NCBI GenBank assembly: GCA_024244705.1 | Contig: JAAEOK010000045.1 | Coordinates: 1 to 64,000, forward strand | Source of the DNA: Alphaproteobacteria bacterium | GTDB lineage: Bacteria; Pseudomonadota; Alphaproteobacteria; JAAEOK01 | DNA: 64,000 nt | Direction: 5' to 3' | In this document: positions 25,101 to 35,873 of the stretch, one piece after another | How the letters are laid out: each line of letters opens with the position of its first letter | Numbering within the stretch: position 1 is the stretch's first letter | Notes under the pieces: generated by a model | Database searches by the model: none | Seen by the model: only the letters and a program-made list of their open reading frames with translations | What the model was told of the DNA's origin: nothing | Program-made: the position numbers and the translations under genes

Positions 25101-25712
25101 TCAGTCAAGAACTTCAAAATGGGCATCCTTCGGCGGCGCGCCGCCTTCGCCATGGATCGGCAGAATGTCCTGAGGACAGGTCGAGAAGGCAACGTAGCAG
25201 TCCATATCCGCGCGGAATGTGATGTATTGGCCCGGTTCGCATACGGTAGGTCGGAAATCGAGGCTGTTGCGATCATCGAGGACGGGAATGTTCATGAACA
25301 CGTTGAATGAGGCGGCGATCGGGAAGGGCGGCGTGACGCCGAGTTCAAGCAGCCCTTCGAACATGTTGTCCTGGCAATTTCGATGATAGCCCTCGACCCC
25401 CAGTACCTGATAGCGATAGCGATCGCAGGCGGCCATGAAGGTGTCGTGAATGCCCGGCGTCGTGTCTTCGAGGATAGTAAGGATCGGCCGTCGTCGATTG
25501 GTAACCAACGAATCGCCGACTATGGGATTGAGACGCACATTCCAGACCCGGGTCGACTCCATCGACATGTACTCTTGGAGCTCGTAGGCGTTAAGCGCCC
25601 AGGTATCGACCACTTGGGTGCCGTGCGTGTTTATGAGTTTGACGCGCTGGCCAGCAGTCAGACGGGCGGCCTTGCCGTGACCGGCGGGGATCAAGACACG
25701 GTTTTCGGACAT
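25101..25712 (-). CDS. DUF1989 family protein (urea-carboxylase-associated / carboxyguanidine-deiminase-like)
   Basis: A 203-residue protein of the DUF1989 family. The core INTHGTQVVDTWAL, TNRRRPILTILEDT, CRYQ-like RYRYQVLGVEGYHRNCQDN and FNVFMNIPV are typical, with conserved His and Cys that probably bind a metal. Members of the family form the CgdAB carboxyguanidine deiminase in guanidine assimilation; others are uncharacterised. Only one subunit is present here and no guanidine carboxylase is in the window, so I do not assign that reaction. ATG at 25712 follows a GGAGG-type site. It is convergent with the amidinotransferase operon and divergent from the ammonia-lyase gene. Confidence 0.82.
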   Translation of the reverse strand: MSENRVLIPAGHGKAARLTAGQRVKLINTHGTQVVDTWALNAYELQEYMSMESTRVWNVRLNPIVGDSLVTNRRRPILTILEDTTPGIHDTFMAACDRYRYQVLGVEGYHRNCQDNMFEGLLELGVTPPFPIAASFNVFMNIPVLDDRNSLDFRPTVCEPGQYITFRADMDCYVAFSTCPQDILPIHGEGGAPPKDAHFEVLD

Positions 25713-25849
25713 GATATGAGCCTCCTCAAATCGGTCGCGAGATCGATATGACAACAGACTAATACGGTAGCCGCTCGCCGACAATTGCCGTGCATCGCGT
25801 GGCATCGCACGAATCGAGTTAGGCTGCGAAATCGAAGACGGAGGGTCCA

Positions 25850-27382
25850 TTGACAGAAATACTGACAATCGAACCGCGGGGTCTCGATTTTGAAACCATG
25901 CGACGGGTTTCGGCCGGCGGGTTGGCCTTGGACCTGTCCCCCGAGGCGCGATCGGAAATCGACGCCGGTTACGACGTCGTGCGTCGTGTGGTCGGCGAGG
26001 GAAGGCGAACATATGGCGTCAACACGGGGTTCGGTGCGCTGGCCGATCGGGTCATACCGGAAGAGGACCTGGAGGAGCTGCAAAGACGCCTGGTGCTGTC
26101 CAACGCATGCGGCACCGGGGGTCCGCTTCCGGATCAGATCGTTCGCAAGATTCTCGTCCTAAAGATCGCCGCTCTGGCGAGCGGCCGGTCCGGCGTTCGG
26201 CGAGACCTCGTCACCGCGCTGATCGCCCTTTACAACGCCGACATCCTGCCCTGCGTGCCGGCCCAGGGCTCGGTTGGCGCCTCCGGCGACTTGGCGCCGT
26301 TGGCCCATATCGCCGCGGTCCTCATCGGCGCCGGCGAGGTTCGCGCTGGAGATCGGATTCTCTCGGCAGCCGAAGGTCTCGAAATGGCGGGGATCAGCAA
26401 TTTTCGATTCGCGCCGAAGGAAGGCTTGGCGATGGTCAACGGTACGCAAGTCTCGACTGCGCTCGCGCTTGCCGGGCTGTTCGCGTCCGAAGCCGTGTTC
26501 GCCGCCGCCGCCGTGTCCGGCATGTTGAGCGTCGAAGCGGCTCTCGGCCAGGATATGGCCTTCGACCCCCGTATTCAGGAGGCCCGCGGCCAGGCCGGAC
26601 AACGGGACATGGCAGCAGCCTACCGTGCCCTGCTCGATGGTAGCGGTTTGCGCGACCGTGCGGCACGCGATGGACGCATCCAGGACCCCTACAGCCTGCG
26701 TTGTCAGCCGCAAGTGATGGGTGCCGCGCTTGATATCTTGCGGAACACATCAACGACATTGGCGCAGGAAATCAACGCACTCACCGACAACCCTCTGGTC
26801 TTCGCCGAGGACGATGCAATTCTGTTCGGCGGTAATTTTCACGCCGAGCCGGTCGGGCTCGCCAGCGATATGATCGCGCTCGCGCTTGCGGAGATGGGGG
26901 CCATTGCGGAGCGCCGGATTGCGCTTCTGACCGACAGCAATATCAGCGGCCTGCCGGCATTCCTTGTGGAAAGCAGTGGACTCGATTCCGGGTTCATGGT
27001 GGCGCAGGTCGTCGCCGCCGCCTTGGTCAGCGAAAACAAGAGCCGGGCGTTTCCGGCGAGCGTCGACAGCATTCCGACAGTGGCGAACTTTGAAGATTTT
27101 GTCAGCATGGCAACCCACGGGGCGCGGCGTCTCGGCGAGATGGCGGACAATGCAGCCGGGGTCGTCGCGATCGAGTTGCTGGCGGCCTGCCAGGGGCTGG
27201 AATTCCGCCGTCCGGACCGCTCCAGCGAGGTCCTCGAACGCGCCGTCGCCGCCGTTCACGAACGCGTTCCCTCCTATGACACCGATCGCTTTTTCGCGCC
27301 CGATGTGGCGGCCATCAAGGACCTGGTCAAAAGCGGCTACTTCCTTGACCTGGTTCCGGAAAATCTACGGTTTGCGATCTGA
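25850..27382 (+). CDS. MIO-dependent aromatic amino acid ammonia-lyase, divergent HutH homologue
   Basis: A 510-residue lyase of the histidine/phenylalanine ammonia-lyase family. The MIO-forming Ala-Ser-Gly is at 144-146 in GSVGASGDLAPLAH. Tyr55 (TYGVNTGFG), QDPYSLRCQPQVMGA, GGNFHAEPV and Glu in NFEDFVSM are in place. The substrate-pocket His83 of histidase (LVLSHAAG) is Asn85 here (LVLSNACG), and NQEDHVSM has become NFEDFVSM, so histidine is unlikely to be bound in the normal way. Start TTG at 25850 with GGAGGG. No hutU, hutI or hutG is present; the neighbours are a DUF1989 protein and a ureohydrolase. A novel amino-acid or betaine substrate is possible. Confidence 0.85.
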   Translation: MTEILTIEPRGLDFETMRRVSAGGLALDLSPEARSEIDAGYDVVRRVVGEGRRTYGVNTGFGALADRVIPEEDLEELQRRLVLSNACGTGGPLPDQIVRKILVLKIAALASGRSGVRRDLVTALIALYNADILPCVPAQGSVGASGDLAPLAHIAAVLIGAGEVRAGDRILSAAEGLEMAGISNFRFAPKEGLAMVNGTQVSTALALAGLFASEAVFAAAAVSGMLSVEAALGQDMAFDPRIQEARGQAGQRDMAAAYRALLDGSGLRDRAARDGRIQDPYSLRCQPQVMGAALDILRNTSTTLAQEINALTDNPLVFAEDDAILFGGNFHAEPVGLASDMIALALAEMGAIAERRIALLTDSNISGLPAFLVESSGLDSGFMVAQVVAAALVSENKSRAFPASVDSIPTVANFEDFVSMATHGARRLGEMADNAAGVVAIELLAACQGLEFRRPDRSSEVLERAVAAVHERVPSYDTDRFFAPDVAAIKDLVKSGYFLDLVPENLRFAI

Positions 27383-28387
27383 TCAGGTAGCCTTCCCGCG
27401 TTCCGCGAGCCATGCCTCGCGGCGCTCGGCCCACCAAGGCTGAGCACAAATACGGCCGAGGAATTCGATGACCGTATGGGCGCCGAGATAGGCGGTCACA
27501 CCGGTGCCGACATCGAGTTGCGGGTTTACTTCGACGAAATCGAACCCAACGATCCGCGTGCGTTCCGCGATCGCGGTCAAGGTGTCTCGCAATTCCGCAT
27601 AGGCCATGCCATTGGGCTCCGCGGATACGCAGCCAGGGACGAGCGAAATATCGAGCACATCGATATCGATACTGACGTAACAATTTTCGCCCTCGGGTAC
27701 CAGCGCGGCCAGACCCTTCGGGCCGATTTCATGAAACTCGTTCATGGTGACGATTCGATTTCCGTCGACAATGGAATCCTCGATCCAATCGCGGCCATGG
27801 CGAAGGCTGCGAATTCCGGCCTGGATCAAATTCTTGACGTGAGGCATCGGTGACAGATGACGGAATGCATGCCCGTTGGTGAAACGCAGGTCATGGATGA
27901 AAGGCGCATAGTCGTTGTGAGCATCGAAGTGCACGATATGCATGGGTTCCGTGAACACCCGCGCCACCGGATAGGTGATTGAGTGGTCACCGCCGAGAAT
28001 GATCGGAAGGGCGCCGCGGTCGAGGACACGGCGAACGAGGCTGCTGATGTTGTCGAAGGTCTGCTTGACGTCGGTGGGCCAGATCTCGGCGTCGCCGACA
28101 TCTGCGATCATGCCATGCGCCATTTCCGGGACCAGGTATTCTTCGCTTGTTTCCGGATCGTAGTAGCCATGGCCCATGGCGAATCTCAGCGAATGTTCGC
28201 GGAGCGCCCGCGGTCCAAAGCGGGACCCGGCCATGAATGGCGAGCCTTCGTCGGTCGGAACGCCGATCACGGCGATGGCGGCGTCCAACTCGTCGACATT
28301 CGTGCAGATCGGGGCGCGCAGGAACGATGGAATTCCGACGAACGGCCACATCAGGCTGGGGTTGGCATCCTTGTCATCAGAAGACAT
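27383..28387 (-). CDS. Ureohydrolase (agmatinase/guanidino-acid hydrolase family), copy 1
   Basis: A 334-residue manganese ureohydrolase. Metal ligands are visible in GGDHSITYPV, HFDAHNDY and SIDIDVLD. The substrate loop reads VPGCVSAEPNGM in place of the APGTGTP-x-GG of standard agmatinases and of the second copy at 57896, so specificity probably differs; a guanidino acid or a smaller guanidine is possible. ATG 28387 has upstream purines. Its stop directly abuts the stop of the convergent ammonia-lyase. It is probably co-transcribed after the amidohydrolase-2 gene (43-nt gap). Confidence 0.87.
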   Translation of the reverse strand: MSSDDKDANPSLMWPFVGIPSFLRAPICTNVDELDAAIAVIGVPTDEGSPFMAGSRFGPRALREHSLRFAMGHGYYDPETSEEYLVPEMAHGMIADVGDAEIWPTDVKQTFDNISSLVRRVLDRGALPIILGGDHSITYPVARVFTEPMHIVHFDAHNDYAPFIHDLRFTNGHAFRHLSPMPHVKNLIQAGIRSLRHGRDWIEDSIVDGNRIVTMNEFHEIGPKGLAALVPEGENCYVSIDIDVLDISLVPGCVSAEPNGMAYAELRDTLTAIAERTRIVGFDFVEVNPQLDVGTGVTAYLGAHTVIEFLGRICAQPWWAERREAWLAERGKAT

Positions 28388-28430
28388 CGCTGGGCTCCGT
28401 TGATTGGTCCGGCCGGATCGGCGCCACAAG

Positions 28431-29384
28431 TCAGGCGTCGAGGCGAAGGATACGAACCGCGTTGGCGCCGATGATGGCCTCTTTTTCTTCGACCGACAGC
28501 AATGGCAATTCCATTACCCGGTCAATCGTGCGGTCGAGATCGTACCAAGGAAAATCCGAACCCATCATGACGCGGTCGCTGCCGACGTTCACTATCAATT
28601 GGGCGAGTTCCTGGTCGTTGGGTCCATTGTCGCTCTCGGTCCATTCGATTATTTCGCAACAATCGAAGTAGGCGTTGGCGTGGATCTCCGCGATTTCACG
28701 TGCCTGCTGCCACGTCGCGCCACCCATGTGCGCCAGTACGATCGGGAGATCCGGAAAGGCGGCGAGGGCGTCGCCAAAGGCGCGCGGTTCCGCGAAACCC
28801 TTGCCATCGAGGTCCGGGCCGGAATGGCCAACCACCGGCAATCCGAGTTCCTGACACAAGGCATAGGTCGGCCACAATCGTTTGTCGCCCATATGGAATT
28901 CCTGGGCCGGGCCATGCAATTTAATACCTCGCGCACCATCGCTTTCGGCCAGATCTCGCAGGTGGTCGGCATTTTCCTGGTCGCTGAGCAAATTCACATC
29001 GGCGCAAATGAAAGTAACAATTTCCGGATGATCGCGGCCGATTTCGCAGGCCCAACGGTTGAAGGCAACGAAGTCCTGGCGTAGGCGTTCCTCGATTTCG
29101 CCAAGGGCCTTCTCCCGCTGGCTCGGTCCCAGGTCCGAGGGCAAGGCGTCGATGAATTCCTGCCGCACGACCTCGGCGATAAACAGATTGACCAGGACCG
29201 ACCGCGAAATGTTCGCGGTTTTCATGGCCCCGAGTAGATCTTGTACGGTCCCGGCCAAACCGCTAATCGCGACATCGGCCTGCCGACCGTATTCCCAGAT
29301 TTCATAACCTTCCTTGGCGGCAATTCCGGACTGCGCATCCTGATAGATATGAATGTGAGAATCGATTCTGACCGGACTGCTCAT
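28431..29384 (-). CDS. Amidohydrolase-2 family TIM-barrel metal hydrolase/decarboxylase
   Basis: A 317-residue protein of the amidohydrolase_2 family (ACMSD, LigW and lactonase relatives). HIH occurs in IDSHIHIY at about 8-14, later His in VVGHSGPD and LAHMGG, and Asp in MGSDFPW near the C-terminus, all expected metal or catalytic positions. It could hydrolyse a lactone or decarboxylate an acid. It lies upstream of the ureohydrolase on the same strand. Substrate not identifiable. Confidence 0.8.
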   Translation of the reverse strand: MSSPVRIDSHIHIYQDAQSGIAAKEGYEIWEYGRQADVAISGLAGTVQDLLGAMKTANISRSVLVNLFIAEVVRQEFIDALPSDLGPSQREKALGEIEERLRQDFVAFNRWACEIGRDHPEIVTFICADVNLLSDQENADHLRDLAESDGARGIKLHGPAQEFHMGDKRLWPTYALCQELGLPVVGHSGPDLDGKGFAEPRAFGDALAAFPDLPIVLAHMGGATWQQAREIAEIHANAYFDCCEIIEWTESDNGPNDQELAQLIVNVGSDRVMMGSDFPWYDLDRTIDRVMELPLLSVEEKEAIIGANAVRILRLDA

Positions 29385-29532
29385 GCGCTGGGCTCCTTAT
29401 TCCGATCCGCCGGATACCCGAGGATCGCAATTCTCCGATGTCGGCGTCATCCCTGAGCGGGGCGCCGATCCGATCCCCAGTGTAGCGGATTTTGAGGGTG
29501 AATGTTTACTATGGCAGAGCCCTTGTCATGGA

Positions 29533-31849
<2,317 letters not shown>

Positions 31850-31978
31850 GTGCGAAATCGGATGCCGATTCACGGCGGGAGCGTTGGAATAAAGTGAATA
31901 CCGGTGCCAACTTCGTATAAGATGGCAAAGGCATGCAGAGTTGGGCCCGCGTCACGTTACCGAAGAAAGAGTTCGAAT

Positions 31979-32449
31979 ATGGAAAAGGCACTTCTCATCG
32001 ACCCGGAGAAATGTACGAGCTGCCTGCAATGCGAGCTTGCGTGCTCGTTCGAGCACGAGGGCGTGTTCAATCCGGCCAAGTCGCGGATCAAGATTTTCGA
32101 ATTCGAACACGGCGCCCGCGCCATTCCCTATACCTGCACCCAATGCGCGGAAGCCTGGTGCTTGCACGCCTGTCCGGTCGAGGCGCTGACCCGTAACCCG
32201 GCGACCAATGCGGTCGAGGTCAACGAAGACATTTGCGTCGGTTGCAAGGTGTGCACAATCGCCTGCCCATTCGGGACGGTGAATTACAATCAGGACAGCG
32301 GCAAGGTCATCAAATGCGATCTCTGCGGCGGCGACCCTGAATGCGCCAAGGCATGCCCGACCGATGCGATCACCTATGTCGATGCCAGTTGGACCGGCTA
32401 TGAGCGAATGAAGGATTGGGCGGTTCGCGGTCATGGTCGGCCGGCCTAG
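31979..32449 (+). CDS. aorA: Polyferredoxin subunit of tungsten aldehyde oxidoreductase
   Basis: A 156-residue iron-sulphur protein with sixteen cysteines in four clusters (CTSCLQCELAC, CTQCAEAWCLHACP, CVGCKVCTIACP, CDLCGGDPECAKACP), enough for four [4Fe-4S] centres, as in HycB/AorA-type subunits. It carries electrons between AorB and the FAD subunit. ATG at 31979 after GAAAGAG; I reject the 25-codon upstream extension. Gene order Fe-S, W-enzyme, FAD subunit, MoaD-like protein matches the aor operon described in Aromatoleum. Confidence 0.88.
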   Translation: MEKALLIDPEKCTSCLQCELACSFEHEGVFNPAKSRIKIFEFEHGARAIPYTCTQCAEAWCLHACPVEALTRNPATNAVEVNEDICVGCKVCTIACPFGTVNYNQDSGKVIKCDLCGGDPECAKACPTDAITYVDASWTGYERMKDWAVRGHGRPA

Positions 32450-32483
32450 TTCGGCGCGAGCCTGAGATAAAGGATAGCAAGCG

Positions 32484-34322
32484 ATGAGTTGGCAAAGGAA
32501 AGTCCTTCGGGTCGATTTGAGCAAAATGACCCATGAAGTCGAGCCCCTGAACATGGACTGGGCCTTGGACTATATAGGCGAGCGCGGGTTGGCCACGAAG
32601 TACCTGTGGGAAAACATGGATCCGGCCACCGACGCGATGGATCCGGGCAATGTCCTGATCTTTGCGACCGGCCCATTGACCGGAACCATGGCGTCGACCA
32701 GCGGGCGCTATGCGGTTGTCACCAAGGGGCCCCTGACCGGCGCCATTGCGTGCTCCAACTCGGGCGGTAAATTCGGCGCCGAGTTGAAATTTGCCGGCTA
32801 CGACCTGCTGATCATCGAGGGTCGCGCGCCGGGCCCGGTTTACCTTCACATCGTTGACGACAAGGTCGAGATTCTACCCGCCGATCAGATTTGGGGCACC
32901 ACGGTATGGCATACCGAGGAATGGCTGAAAGCCCACCATCATGAGCCTCAGTTGAAGGTTGCGTCGATTGGCGTGGCCGGCGAATGCGGCGTACGGTACG
33001 CCTGCGTCGTCAACGACCTTCACCGCGCCGCCGGGCGTTCCGGCGTCGGTGCCGTCATGGGCTCGAAGAACCTCAAGGCGATCGCCGTGCGCGGCTCGGT
33101 CGGTGTCAGCGTCAATGATCCCAAGGCGTTCATGACCACTGTCCAGCGCGTGAACAAGATGCTCGCCGAGAGTCACGGCCGGATGGAACTGACCGAACTG
33201 GGCACCAACGCCATGATGGATGTCATGAACGAGTTCGGCGGGCTACCGACTCGCAACAATCAACAGGTGCAGTTCGAGGGGACGAGCAAGATCAACGCAA
33301 CGGCCATGTTGGATACCCGAGACGATGGCCACAGAAACCTCGTTGCCAACAAGGCCTGTTTTGGCTGCACGATCGCCTGCGGACGTATCGCTCATATCCA
33401 TCAAGGACATTTCACGGTCGTCAACCGCATGCAGTATTGGCATGCTTCGGGTGGGCTCGAATATGAGACCGCCTTCGCTTTCGGACCGCTGATCGGTGTC
33501 GACGACATCGACGCTTTGACCTTTGCCGGCTACCTCATGAACGAACATGGCATGGATCCGATTTCGTTCGGCGGCACGCTGGCCTCGGCCATGGAGCTGT
33601 TTGAGATGGGCGTCATCACCGTGGACGACACCGATGGGATTCCGCTCAATTTCGGCAACCCGGAAGCCCTTACCTTGATGGCGGAGAAGACCGGCACCTA
33701 CGAGGGTTTCGGTCAGGTCCTGGGCTTGGGGTCCCGTTTGATGTGCGAAAAGTACGGCCACCCCGAGTTGTCGATGACCGTCAAGGGTCAGGAGTTTGCC
33801 GGCTATGACGGCCGTGCCCTGCAGGGCATGGGGCTCGGTTACGCGACCAGCAACCGCGGGGCCTGCCACCTCAAACATGCGGTCTTTTCGGAGGACATGG
33901 ACGATCAGACCGGAAAGGGAAAGGCAAAGCCGTGCAAGGACTCCCAGGATCGGATCGCAGTCATCGATTCGACCGGGCTTTGTCTCTTTTCCGGTGAAGG
34001 TGGCTGGGATACCGAAGAATATCGCGAACTCCTCGATACGGCTTGCGAGGGGGATTGGACGACCGAACGGGTATTGGCGTGCGGCGAGCGGATCTGGAAC
34101 TTGGAGCGGATGTTCAATCTCAAGGCCGGTCTCTCGAAGGCCGACGATACGCTTCCCCCGCGGATCTTGGAAACGCCGGCGCCATCCGGGACCGCCAAGG
34201 GGAAGGTCAGTCAGTTGGACATCATGCTGCCCGAATATTACGAGTACCGCGGCTGGAATAGTGATGGAGTGCCGACCAAGGACACTCTCGATCGGCTTGG
34301 TATTCAAGAGACCAAGGGGTAG
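32484..34322 (+). CDS. aorB: Aldehyde:ferredoxin oxidoreductase, tungsten catalytic subunit
   Basis: A 612-residue AOR-family enzyme. [4Fe-4S] ligands Cys292, Cys295 and Cys299 (ACFGCTIAC) and the late Cys in DSTGLCLF, a bis-pterin-binding N-domain (TGTMASTSGRYAVVTKGPLTG), and the KGQEFAGYDGRALQGMGLGYATSNRGACH block are visible. It oxidises aldehydes to carboxylic acids, or reverses this at low potential, with a tungsten bis-tungstopterin. In this setting it could oxidise betaine- or amine-derived aldehydes. It follows aorA by 34 nt. Confidence 0.92.
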   Translation: MSWQRKVLRVDLSKMTHEVEPLNMDWALDYIGERGLATKYLWENMDPATDAMDPGNVLIFATGPLTGTMASTSGRYAVVTKGPLTGAIACSNSGGKFGAELKFAGYDLLIIEGRAPGPVYLHIVDDKVEILPADQIWGTTVWHTEEWLKAHHHEPQLKVASIGVAGECGVRYACVVNDLHRAAGRSGVGAVMGSKNLKAIAVRGSVGVSVNDPKAFMTTVQRVNKMLAESHGRMELTELGTNAMMDVMNEFGGLPTRNNQQVQFEGTSKINATAMLDTRDDGHRNLVANKACFGCTIACGRIAHIHQGHFTVVNRMQYWHASGGLEYETAFAFGPLIGVDDIDALTFAGYLMNEHGMDPISFGGTLASAMELFEMGVITVDDTDGIPLNFGNPEALTLMAEKTGTYEGFGQVLGLGSRLMCEKYGHPELSMTVKGQEFAGYDGRALQGMGLGYATSNRGACHLKHAVFSEDMDDQTGKGKAKPCKDSQDRIAVIDSTGLCLFSGEGGWDTEEYRELLDTACEGDWTTERVLACGERIWNLERMFNLKAGLSKADDTLPPRILETPAPSGTAKGKVSQLDIMLPEYYEYRGWNSDGVPTKDTLDRLGIQETKG

Positions 34323-34328
34323 CGAGCG

Positions 34329-35582
34329 GTGGAATACGTCGTCATCGGAACCGGACCTTCGGGGGTGATCGCCGCGGAAACACTGCGCCGCACCGACCCT
34401 TCCGGCCATGTGAGAATCCTCGGTGACGAAGTCGAACCACCTTATTCTCGGATGGCGTTACCCTATTTTCTGGCGGAAAACATCACCGAGAGCGGCACCT
34501 ATTTGCGCCACGGAGAGGGTCACTACGACGCACTCGGCATCGCGGTCGAACAAGGGCGAGTAGCGAGAATTGCACCCGCCGAAAAGTCGATATCGTTGGA
34601 AGGTGGCGGGGAGGTCTCTTACGACCGGCTGCTGATCGCCACGGGCTCCCATGCGATTCGCCCTCCCATCCCGGGAATCGACCTGCCCGGGATCGAGAAT
34701 TGCTGGACCCTCGACGATGGCCGTCGAATCGCCGCATCGACCTCGAAAGGGTCTCGCGTGTTGCTGTTGGGCGCCGGATTTATCGGATGCATCGTCTTGG
34801 AGGCGCTGGTGGCGCGTGGGGTCGAACTCACGTTGGTCGAGATGGAAGATCGCGTTGTTCCGCGCATGATGGACCACACCGGCGGCGATATGATCAAAAC
34901 ATGGTGCGAGTCCAAGGGCGTATCCGTTCGCACATCGACGCGCGTCACGGGCATCGAGAAATCGGGAGACGCCTTCGACGTGAGTTTTGACGGTGGTGAC
35001 GGTGTTACGGTCGATGTTGTCGTCTGTGCAACGGGGGTGAAGCCGAATATCGCATTCCTCGAAGGAAGTGGGATCTCGACCGACGACGGTGTTTTGGTCG
35101 ACCACCACCTGCAGACCAATGTCGATCATATCTACGCCGCCGGTGATGTCGCCCAAGGGCCGGAATTCTTCACCGGCAAGCAGGAAATTCATGCAATCCA
35201 GCCGACCGCTTCCGAACACGGTCGGATCGCCGCACTCAATATGGCCGGCCGCGAGACCTACTATCGTGGCAGCTTGTCGATGAACGTCCTGAACACACTG
35301 GGATTGATATCCAGTTCGTTCGGCTTGTGGATGGGGATCGAGGGCGGGAGCGAGGCGCGGGTCGCCGATGCCGAGCGCTCCCGTTATCTCAAGCTTGTGT
35401 TTCGCGACGATGTCATTGTCGGCGCGCTCGCCCTCGGCTTGACCCAGCATGTCGGCGTCATCCGCGGTTTGATGCAGGCGAAGACTGGGCTCGGGCACTG
35501 GAAGGAGAGGCTGATCAAGGACCCCTATCGGGTCATGGAAGCCTATCTTGCTCGCACCCAGGGCTCATCAAGCGGATATTGA
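34329..35582 (+). CDS. aorC: FAD/NAD-dependent oxidoreductase subunit of AOR complex
   Basis: A 417-residue pyridine-nucleotide disulphide oxidoreductase-type protein. FAD motif GTGPSG at 7-12, NAD motif LLGAGFIG at about 145-153, ATGVKPN, and a closing FAD motif YAAGDVAQG. It begins 6 nt after aorB. In the Aromatoleum complex this subunit passes electrons to NAD. No redox-active CxxC is seen, consistent with an NADH:acceptor-type member. Confidence 0.88.
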   Translation: MEYVVIGTGPSGVIAAETLRRTDPSGHVRILGDEVEPPYSRMALPYFLAENITESGTYLRHGEGHYDALGIAVEQGRVARIAPAEKSISLEGGGEVSYDRLLIATGSHAIRPPIPGIDLPGIENCWTLDDGRRIAASTSKGSRVLLLGAGFIGCIVLEALVARGVELTLVEMEDRVVPRMMDHTGGDMIKTWCESKGVSVRTSTRVTGIEKSGDAFDVSFDGGDGVTVDVVVCATGVKPNIAFLEGSGISTDDGVLVDHHLQTNVDHIYAAGDVAQGPEFFTGKQEIHAIQPTASEHGRIAALNMAGRETYYRGSLSMNVLNTLGLISSSFGLWMGIEGGSEARVADAERSRYLKLVFRDDVIVGALALGLTQHVGVIRGLMQAKTGLGHWKERLIKDPYRVMEAYLARTQGSSSGY

Positions 35583-35598
35583 GGGCGGTTCGGCCGCA

Positions 35599-35850
35599 AT
35601 GCGAATCACCGTTCGGACCGGCGGAATACTCCACCGTTATCTCCCGGCAGGCAGTACAAACAACACCGCAGTGCTCGAGATCGAGGAGGGAGACGGGCCG
35701 CTTGACGTCCTTCGCAGGCTGGGATTTCCGGAGGGGCAACGGTTTCTGGTCACGGTGAATGGAATCTCGATTCCGACCACGGAACGCGAAGCGACCCGCT
35801 TGGCCGAATCAGACGATCTCGGGATTTTTCCCCCGCTTAAGGGCGGATAA
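35599..35850 (+). CDS. aorD: MoaD/ThiS-like small protein with C-terminal Gly-Gly
   Basis: An 83-residue beta-grasp protein ending exactly in KGG, the C-terminal di-glycine needed for thiocarboxylation in MoaD-type sulphur carriers. The FPPLKGG ending is typical of MoaD. It is the fourth gene of the AOR operon and probably supplies dithiolene sulphur for the tungsten pterin. ATG at 35599, 16 nt after aorC; a longer in-frame start at 35548 inside aorC is less likely. Confidence 0.83.
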   Translation: MRITVRTGGILHRYLPAGSTNNTAVLEIEEGDGPLDVLRRLGFPEGQRFLVTVNGISIPTTEREATRLAESDDLGIFPPLKGG

Positions 35851-35873
35851 GCACACCCGTCCCTTGACGATCT

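Noticed and set aside
18360-25712. Guanidine or glycine riboswitch upstream of the amidinotransferase, importer or DUF1989 genes
   Set aside because: I looked for the conserved ykkC-type or paired-hairpin signatures and saw none; most of these genes have little or no leader.
25713-26012. Extended 303-residue form of the DUF1989 protein
   Set aside because: The added part overlaps the ammonia-lyase gene antisense, and DUF1989 homology begins at ATG 25712.
25850-27382. Naming the lyase hutH as part of histidine degradation
   Set aside because: No hutU, hutI or hutG in the window, and the histidase pocket residue is replaced.
33243-34409. A 388-codon complement frame over aorB
   Set aside because: Antisense to a conserved tungsten enzyme.
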